Shown here in pieces: positions 57,301-64,000 of a stretch of 64,000 nt of DNA. This stretch comes from Clytia hemisphaerica. Its lineage: Eukaryota; Cnidaria; Hydrozoa; Leptothecata; Clytiidae. A program made the position numbers and the translations under genes. Location of the stretch: NCBI GenBank assembly GCA_902728285.1, contig CACVBU010001358.1:2589978-2653977 (forward strand), in the 5' to 3' direction. The number at the start of each line of letters is the position of its first letter. The first letter of the stretch is position 1. A model generated the notes under the pieces. The model worked only from the letters and a program-made list of their open reading frames with translations, was not told the origin of the DNA and did not search any database.

Positions 57301-60300
57301 GATATATTTTATATTTTTCCAGTTATGAAGTAGTAGAAAAGAGAAAATTGTAAGGAAGTGAAAATTTGACTAGGCTACTCTAATACGCATAAGCATGTAT
57401 TAACTAATCATCTCATACGTCAATTTTTTTTCAGACTATCACATGTTTGGCACTTTCACCAGACAAGAGAGTCTTGGCAACAAGCAGTGTTGATGGTGAA
57501 GTCAAGTTCTGGGGATTCAGCTTTGAAGAACCAAATTCTGAAGACGAAGAACCAAAGTATGACTTGTTATGATATTTTTGAAAGTAGTTTGTAGTAGAAA
57601 TATCATGAAGAGAGATTGTCGTTCTGATGAAAAAAACCCTGACCTCCTGTACTGAAGTCAAGACTAATAGCCACTACTGCACCTATATTTCTTTTTGGAC
57701 CTACCCCGGTGGAGGTCCTATAAATTAACCTGTGTTTGTTCGTTCGTCCGTTCATCTGTTACCAACTTTTCTCAGGATTGAATCATAGGAATCTTTTGAT
57801 TTTTGGTACAAAGGTGCAAAATGGTGGTGGGCAAAATGTGACGGAGTCCGATTTTCAAATAAAAATGTTTTTGGGCAAATTTGGGCCAAAAAAACGGCTA
57901 AAAAACGGGTTTTTTGGACTTTGTGAAAAATTGAATAATTAATTTTTTCTGTTTTTTTGCATGAAAGTAGGGAACCATCATAGGTAAAAGATGGCTTAAG
58001 CAGACTTTTGCAAAAAAATTTTGTTGGCTCAAAAAACGCATGTTTATCTATAAGAATTACTATTAATAAGCATACATCTATGTTCTTAGTCAAATTACTC
58101 AATTTTTTTATGAGATAGATGTTTTTTTTGCTCATGAGGGCTTACTTTTGAAGAATATGTGTGTTTAGACAGGAAATTTTTGTTGCTTGGCGTGTTTTTA
58201 TAAAAAAACTGGCAAAATTCGATATTTTTTATAAGCACATTATCAATTACTTAGGTATTAGCTTTTCTCGAGATTGGCTCTTTCATTCTTTATGATTCTT
58301 TGCACAAAGATGCACAACTATAAACCCTCGAATGTAACGGAGCCCGATTTTCGAAAAAAAATTTTTTTGGGCCAAATTTGGGCCAAAAAACGGCTAAAAA
58401 AAGGGTTTTTGGACTTTTTGAAAAATTGGATCATTAATTTTTTCCAATTTTTTGCATGAAAGTAGGGTATCATCATAGGTAAAAGATGGCTGAAGCAGAT
58501 TTTTGCAAAAAAGATTTGTCGACTCAAAAAACGCATGTTTATCTTTAAGAATCACTATTAATAAGCATACACCAATGTTCTTAGTCAAATTACTCAAATT
58601 TTTTATGAGATATATGTTTTTTTTGCTCATGAGGGCTTACTTTTGAAGAATATGTGTGTTTAGACATGAAATTTTGGTTGCTTGGCGTGTTTTCATAAAA
58701 AAACTGGCCAAATTCGATATTCTTTTATAAGCACATTATCAATTACTTAGGTATTAGCTTTTCTCGAGATTGGCTCTTTCATTCTTTATGATTTTTTTCA
58801 CAAAGATGCATAACTATAAACCCTCGAATGTGACGGAGCTCGACTTTTGGAAAAAGAATTTTGGGGTAAATTTCAGCTAAAAAAACAGCAAAAAAAAGGG
58901 TTTTTTGGACTTTGTGAAATATTGGATCATTGTTTTTTTCTGATTTTTTGCATGAAAGTAGGTTTACAAAAGATGGCTCAAGCAGATTTTTGTAAAAAAA
59001 TAATTTTTCAGCTCAAAAAACGCATCTTTATCTATAAGAATCACTACTAATAAGCATACATCAATGTTCTTGGTCAAATTACTCAATTTTTTTATGAGAT
59101 AAATGTTTTTTTTTGCTCACGAAGTCTTGAATATGAAAGAATATTTTAAGAGCATGAAATTTTGGTTTCTAAACGTTTTTTTATAAGAAACAAACGACTA
59201 ATTTTAATAGATCGTCACTATTTGTGTTCTGAATGATTGTTTAATGGTCACGATTATGTAGATATCAATTATATATGTGTTAAATGCATAAACAGGTAGG
59301 TCCATAAAAGTATCACTTGTTTATTTTGATATTGTTTGCATTGTTTAAGTCCTCAACTTTCATTAAACAGATGATCTCTCGTATTGGCCCTTTTGTATGA
59401 AAACTTCAATCAATTTGCAAGTCGTCGTTCACATGACTAAAGGTTAAATCTCAAAATTAGTACCTTAAAAAACTCAAAGTTTTACTGTGGTGGTCATCTT
59501 TGAGATTGAGATTGCTCTTTTTTCATGTAGAGAAATAGTCAATGTTTTCATATGACAAAAAGGCCAATCTCAAAGGCAGAACAGAATTGCAAGATTTTCA
59601 ATTTTCCAAGACACTGATTTTGAGATTGAACCTTTAGTCACGTGGACGACGAAGTACAGTTTTGATAGTTTTTTTTCAGTATTGGACCTACCTTACCTGG
59701 AGGCCCTACAAATTAACCCCTGTTTATTGGTTAGTTTGTTAGTTGCCAGCTTTCATTGTGATTTGTTCATAGAATGCTTTTGATTATTTTCACAAAGATG
59801 TGAAACCCATAAGCCCTTGTATGTGACTTTCAGGGTTATGGTAAAAATGGGTTATTTTGTTCTTAAATAATGAACCATTTTGGTTAAATGATCGGATAAC
59901 AGAAGCAAACTCTGCAAAAGAACTTTATTAGTGACCCCATCATATCTGAATTGTGAACAGTATTACCATAGAAATGAAATGAAAAATATTTTAATGTTGA
60001 CCGTAGTGCAGTGGTAGAGCATCCTGCTACGGTGCACAAGGTCATTATTTCAATCCCCAGCCGCGTTATAACAAAGAGTTCCTACTTAGTACAAAAATCG
60101 TAATTGATGTCTCTCAGCTTGATGCTCAGCAATTAAGAGAAGGATCAAGGGTAAGTGGAGAAAGAGTCTGCTAGATAGCTATCGAAAGAGGAGTCTTCGA
60201 ACTCTGACTGCGTTCGCAGACTTACTTAATGTTGATGATAACAATTTTATTTTTCAGTTGTTTACATGAATGGGAACCTCACGATGGGAAGCCAGTCACG

Positions 60301-63300
60301 TCACTGTTTTTTTGTGATGATCTGTTGATTGCTGATGATTCATCACCTTTTTGGAGATACCTCATCACTGGCACAGATTATAATACAACATTGAAAGTGT
60401 GGTGTGCTGTTAAATGGGAATGTCTACAAACCATAGAGTAGGTTTTCACTAATTGAACTGTCAAGTTGTACTTTATGAGAAAATATATCAACCAAGACAG
60501 ACCTGTAGCAAAACGAAGTTTGATATAGCCGATTTTCTAACAATCTAGACTTTTTATTAAGCTATCTACAAAATTTTTCATCTTTGGTCAAGCCTCATCG
60601 TATTTATCCCCTCAATTTTAAAATGTAGGCCTGAAGGTTAGTACTAAAACTATTAAGGGAAGAGATTTGTTTTAATTGAAACCCAGATTTAGCTCCACTT
60701 TTCACAGCGATCAAAATGTCTTTGGCGCCTGAGAATGCCAGGACTTTGGGTTTTTTTTCTCCCTTTTTTCCTAGTTGAGTGTCCTGTGTTGTGCCTCGGG
60801 ACAGAACACTGTCCCTTCATGTTAGCTTTATCACTTATATTTTTTCATCATTTTTATATTTCAGGTTTTCACAAGCTTCAGCAGAAGTTGAAAAGTAAGA
60901 ATTTGTTATCGTTTTAATCTTTTTAAACATCTAGCACTGAAGATGGTTTTACCGAAAAGCTTTTGCTGAAAATAAAAATAAAGCTTGTTGTTTTTCTTTA
61001 TTACTTTATGGAATGGCTGACTTAAACCTAAGAATTTGAATTTTTAATGCGGTCTTGAAAGTGCTCATCTCCTAAGTGGTGGGGACTTCGTTGGGGATAT
61101 TTTGATTTTGTGGAGGGTGTTGCGGTGTTGCCAGGACTGAATCCTTTCTAGAAACCATACTTTTTGTATTTATTTGTAATTTGGAAATACCGAGAGTTTT
61201 TATGAGTTTTTCAGGACTGTGAATTCCAACTCGTATCATTATTTCCCCGTCTTAACTTTTTAAGATTTCAAGGAGAACTATTCACATGAGGGGTAATAAC
61301 TGAATTATTAATTGATTGTTTGGTTTGATTTTCTTTTCAGACCCTCGAAATTCAAAGTAGCATTGGACATAACTGCCAAATATTTGTTATTGGCTGATAT
61401 TTATAATCCAGTAAGTAAGCTTCTCTTCTCCAACCTACACTTTAATATTGAATATGTCCGGGTTGCGGTGGTGGATCTCCAGAATTTCTGTAAAAGCTTG
61501 AAGGGCTAGATGGAGTATTTTGGCTGAAAAGTGGTGCCATAGTTAGATATGAAATCCTATCTAGGCCGCGTGACATTATAGAATAATTTCAGCGCTTGAG
61601 CAATCAAAAGCTTCGGAGATTTTCAAAAACAATAGCGACAATATATTTTTGCTATATTCACTTTTTTTGCTTGGGAAAGCTTAAAGCACTCCATCTAGCC
61701 TTTCGGGCTTAACAGAAATCTGTAGGTGAACCGCCAGAATTTTGGTCAAAATTATTGCTACACTTGTTTTTTTTATGTTCTGCAAATAATTTCAAAGTCC
61801 TTCCACTGATTTCACTGTTAAAGATTCCTTGATATTTTTTCTCAAGATATCACTTTTCTAAAAAACTTTATTTTGCCGATTGAAATGATGCCACACAAAA
61901 ACTTGAAAGTCTTCCAAAACTTTCTTGTGACCCGTAATCATCGATTTACATCAGAACTGCACTCCTCTATGAGAAACATTTTTTTTGAATCAATCTTTTT
62001 TTTTATATCTCAACTATGATCAGTATCCACAGCGGTGCTCTATAATATAGGAAGCGTAATTTAACCTACAACCAAAATTGTGGAAATGCCTATGCTCCTT
62101 TATCCATGACGAGTAATAGGCCTTTAGGATGTCACTTGTGTCTTGCATTTGGAGCTCAGAGTCCCTAAGCTCTGGTTTAGATGGCCTACTCTTCGCCCGC
62201 CCTCTTTTAATTGTTTATTAAAATGGGCAAAAAGGTGGTTGTCTAAAGTAAAGCTAATATGGACTAAAACTGAGTTATAGTACATGGTGATTCAGAAAAA
62301 ACTGCACCCCTAGAATTTTTTTTTACGTATCTTCTTTTCTGTTTATTGTATCACCATGAAATCTTCAACATTCAGACCCTAGTAGATTCCAAGCCTACGT
62401 GTAAAATTTGAGGTTTATAGCTTACACTGAGTTTTATTATATTTTGCATCATTTTTTTTTTCACAGGTTGTCTACGTTTGTCAACTGCATAAAGACGACG
62501 AACCATCTAGTTCATTCATATTTTATGTGTCAGAGTTCTTACTGAAAGAACCACTGTTAAGTTTCTCTATACACGTTGCAAAAGAGCGGAAAGAAAAATC
62601 AAGATCAGTAACCAGTGAAGAGAATGGGGACCAGGGGAATGGGGAGAATGATGAAGATGGAGATCAGAATGAGAGTTTGGAACAGAACGAGTTTAGTTCA
62701 GACCACGAGGACAATGATGATGCCAAAGAGAGGCTGTCCATCGTGACGCTGTTCTCTACCAATAGAGCGTATGTTAGATTTTATCGTTTTCTACTTAATT
62801 TTTTTCATTAGAATCTCGACAAAATGTTCTTTTTATTTCCAAAATAAATAACTTTTTTTTCCATAAGGAACAACGTTTATAAGCATACATACAACAATGG
62901 CGTCTATTGTTTAAACACAATAGAATGCTAAGGATAACACGAGCCAGATATAGGGGTATACTTGCTTAATAAAGAAAAATATGTACACAGGAAATTGATG
63001 GAGTGTGCAATGGGCTGTTCCATTAAAAAACTATACAAGGGGGTAGACGAACCTTTTCAAGTGAAAAAAAATCATTGAAAATGTCTGGATACCCCCTGGA
63101 AAATGGTTTCTTTTCATACCTGAAATAAGGGTGGACGAACTAAAATCAGTCTTTCTCGGATAACCCTCTGGAAATGTTCGTCCACCCCTCTGTATAGATA
63201 TAAAATGGAATGGCCCAATAACTTTGACGTTCTATATACTAGAGGCTTGTGATTACGCATCAGCGCTGTGGGAAGTGTCTTAAGCTACATGAGCTTTAAA

Positions 63301-64000
63301 ATTATTAACTTTCGATTTTATTTTTGCGTGCCAGCTCATTTGTCTGAAAGTATTATAATTTTCTCTTTTAGATCGTTGCAAAAGTTATCGATCAAATTTA
63401 AGTGTGCACCTTTCCCTGGCGTGACAGCTCCAACTAATACGACATCACAAGATGACTTACTATGTAAGAACTCAACAATCCTACTCCTTTAGAATAGTAT
63501 GAACCCGTAGTATTAAAGTAAATTTTAAGCATTCTGTAATTCATGTTATGCACCATCGTAATGTCTTCCACGGACCCAACAGCTGATTGGCTATAAGTGA
63601 CGTAAAATAAATCAATACGTCATTTACAACCAACCAGCTTTTGGGTCTGTGGAAGACATTGCAATGGTGCATAATCATGTATTGCGTAAAATTCAACATG
63701 CAAGCCTTTATAAATTAACGTGTAAATATTTTCATTGTTGATAAAGTGTTAAATAAAAGCTTTGGCCACCTGACTTCTTCTAGACCACCAGAAGTTACTT
63801 AATGAAACACAACTCCTTCATTATTCAGCTCTTGAAGATAGACTATCAGATCTGGACGTTTCGGAATCAATCAACACCGACATTTCAGATGTAACAGATG
63901 CTGGGCGTCACCAGAGAGAACAGCCCGCCCCAGCGCCACGACCACCAATACTGACAGCATCGGTCGTTGAGAAAGCTATTCAAGATTCAACAGTACCTGA
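54362..64000 (+). CDS. EDC4: EDC4 / Ge-1 mRNA-decapping scaffold, N-terminal part (11 exons, continues past the window)
   Basis: EDC4 links the DCP1-DCP2 decapping complex in processing bodies and promotes 5'-3' mRNA decay. Exons: 54362-54393, 54842-54950, 55212-55311, 55894-56101, 56589-56829, 57435-57556, 60258-60437, 60865-60894, 61341-61410, 62467-62768, 63372-63463, 63784-64000+. That is twelve segments if the first mini-exon is counted, and all phases agree. The protein follows the animal family in order: an NK-VKV..LGW..KFYLGNL segment, RTLIKGF, LACVDSTGTLHVYEI, RVVWAPNLL, CLALSPDKRVLATSSVDGEV, CLHEWEPHDGKPVTSL, FWRYLITGTDYNTTLKVWC, SKFKVALDITAKYLLLADIY, SEFLLKEPLLSF. These are WD40 blades of the N-terminal propeller. 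The Ser-rich linker begins at the right edge; the C-terminal helical domain lies outside. Confidence 0.95.
54842..54950 (+). CDS. EDC4: EDC4 exon 2
   Basis: 109 nt, phase 2 to 0. Acceptor CTTTTTAG, donor AAG|GTACTT. Encodes ECAGNDENTSHQIHSKHVR to TASNK, the low-complexity leader; the final SNK precedes VKV exactly as in animal orthologues. Confidence 0.8.
55212..55311 (+). CDS. EDC4: EDC4 exon 3
   Basis: 100 nt, phase 0 to 1. VKVSQISKLGWKEKFYLGNL then NETFFAYIIQ, the first conserved strand pair of the propeller. Confidence 0.9.
55894..56101 (+). CDS. EDC4: EDC4 exon 4
   Basis: 208 nt, phase 1 to 2. VRVMNQHTSSRTLIKGF, VVDISFESFRSNRLACVDST, TLHVYEIS. The donor CA|GTATCC was chosen because only it gives the phase demanded by the next exon. 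Confidence 0.88.
56589..56829 (+). CDS. EDC4: EDC4 exon 5
   Basis: 241 nt, phase 2 to 0. SSRVVWAPNLLLPVEAGQDT, TGKGAVIFNLEI, GVIILKGCHKE. Donor GAG|GTATGC. Confidence 0.92.
57435..57556 (+). CDS. EDC4: EDC4 exon 6
   Basis: 122 nt, phase 0 to 2. TCLALSPDKRVLATSSVDGE then VKFWGFSFEE, a canonical WD blade, ending in the acidic NSEDEEP. Confidence 0.93.
57697..59165. repeat. Family C repeat, three head-to-tail copies in EDC4 intron 6
   Basis: Copies at about 57697-58240, 58241-58745 and 58746-59165. Each carries GTGACGGAG(C/T)CCGA-type text, GGACTTTGTGAAAAATTG, AGGTAAAAGATGGCT, CTCAAAAAACGCATG and TTGCTCATGAGGGCTTAC. Only the first has the hairpin end GGACCTACCCCGGTGGAGGT. A remnant hairpin is also at 59684-59720. 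The minus-strand frame at 57752-58135 recurs in copy 2 but not intact in copy 3. Confidence 0.8.
59995..60210 (+). repeat. tRNA-derived SINE
   Basis: GTAGTGCAGTGGTAGAGCAT is an A-box-like tRNA segment and GGTCATTATTTCAATCC sits where a B box belongs, 31 nt later. A non-tRNA body with CAGCAATTAAGAGAAGGATC follows. It is not a functional tRNA because no acceptor stem closes. Ends about 45 bp before EDC4 exon 7. Confidence 0.6.
60258..60437 (+). CDS. EDC4: EDC4 exon 7
   Basis: 180 nt, phase 2 to 2. CLHEWEPHDGKPVTSLFFCD, SPFWRYLITGTDYNTTLKVW, EWCLQ-type end KWECLQTI. The most conserved part of the window. Confidence 0.95.
60865..60894 (+). CDS. EDC4: EDC4 exon 8 (30-nt micro-exon)
   Basis: Phase 2 to 2, adding FSQASAEVE between LQTI and the next strand, where orthologues have a short FSPD-type loop. 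Acceptor TATTTCAG, donor AAAA|GTAAGA. Skipping it would keep the frame. Confidence 0.75.
61341..61410 (+). CDS. EDC4: EDC4 exon 9
   Basis: 70 nt, phase 2 to 0. PSKFKVALDITAKYLLLADI, donor CCA|GTAAGT. Confidence 0.92.
61495..61711. mobile_element. Family G MITE, copy 3, in EDC4 intron 9
   Basis: AAGCTTGAAGGGCTAGATGG at the left and CCATCTAGCCTTTCGGGCTT at the right. It shares AAGTGGTGCC, TTAGATATGAAATCCTA and CGTGACATTA with copy 2. Confidence 0.75.
62467..62768 (+). CDS. EDC4: EDC4 exon 10, with acidic insertion
   Basis: 302 nt, phase 0 to 2. VVYVCQLHKD, SEFLLKEPLLSFSIHVAK, then about 45 residues dominated by Glu, Asp, Asn and Gln, then ERLSIVTLFSTNRA. The acidic loop falls where orthologues have a variable loop. 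Confidence 0.93.
63011..63217. mobile_element. Family D element, copy 5, in EDC4 intron 10
   Basis: TGGGCTGTTCCATTAAAAA at the left and AAAATGGAATGGCCCA at the right. It carries TACCCCCTGGAAAATGG and TTCGTCCACCCC, like copy 1 at 7090-7379 in inverse order. Confidence 0.65.
63372..63463 (+). CDS. EDC4: EDC4 exon 11
   Basis: 92 nt, phase 2 to 1. SLQKLSIKFKCAPFPGVTAP then TTSQDDLL, matching the last propeller strand and the start of the linker. Donor TAT|GTAAGA. Confidence 0.9.
63547..63673. mobile_element. 127-bp palindromic MITE in EDC4 intron 11
   Basis: TTATGCACCATCGTAATGTC and TTCCACGGACCCAA are mirrored by TTGGGTCTGTGGAAGACATT and CAATGGTGCATAA. TA or TTA at both ends. Confidence 0.7.
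63784..64000 (+). CDS. EDC4: EDC4 exon 12, cut by the window edge
   Basis: Phase 1 in, acceptor CTTCTTCTAG. Encodes HQKLLNETQLLHYSALEDRL, SDLDVSESINTDISDV and a Pro-rich PAPAPRPPILTASV, the start of the disordered linker of EDC4. Confidence 0.88.

Noticed and set aside
57752-58135. 127-codon minus-strand frame as a gene
   Set aside because: It is part of family C; other copies carry frameshifts, and the frame crosses the GTTCGTTCGTCC microsatellite.
59995-60070. Functional tRNA gene
   Set aside because: A- and B-box-like segments are present, but I cannot pair an acceptor stem or a proper anticodon arm; it fits a SINE head.

Overview
This window is AT-rich animal nuclear DNA, most likely from a non-bilaterian or other invertebrate metazoan. 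The reasons are small coding exons with GT..AG introns behind pyrimidine-rich acceptors, one large intron-less class A GPCR, an animal-type EDC4/Ge-1 gene, and a type II (alternative) NADH dehydrogenase, a family absent from vertebrates but kept in several invertebrate lineages such as cnidarians. A species call is not possible from the sequence alone. Only a few percent of the window is coding; much of the rest is short inverted-repeat transposon remnants and tandem repeats.

Layout. (1) 1-7949: no gene; repeats and foldback elements. (2) 7950-16722, minus strand: an eight-exon gene for a mitochondrial type II NADH:ubiquinone oxidoreductase. One of its introns holds a 16-copy 44-bp tandem array and others hold MITEs. 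(3) 16733-42964: about 26 kb with no gene I can support with confidence. It is dense in palindromic elements. One 67-codon exon candidate lies at 34869-34669 (minus). (4) 43377-44738, plus strand: a complete single-coding-exon rhodopsin-class GPCR, bracketed by two copies of one TA-flanked MITE family. (5) 49036-47514, minus strand: a tentative gene whose best exons encode a signal-peptide-like segment followed by a TNF-receptor-like Cys motif. (6) 54362-64000, plus strand: the 5' part of EDC4 (mRNA-decapping scaffold), eleven exons with consistent phases, running off the right edge.

The genes are not functionally linked: one acts in the mitochondrial inner membrane, one or two at the cell surface, and one in cytoplasmic mRNA decapping. 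What ties the window together is its mobile DNA. Several non-autonomous families recur, and four insertions can be dated relative to their host repeat because target-site duplications are visible (TTA at 9516/9811, TA at 46845/47271, an 8-bp duplication at 51306/51644, ACT at 35077/36059). All four predicted start codons also lie 7-31 nt after a candidate 3' splice site, which suggests 5'UTR introns or spliced-leader trans-splicing.

Exon limits were worked out by hand from reading frame, splice consensus and remembered family alignments. No alignment was run.
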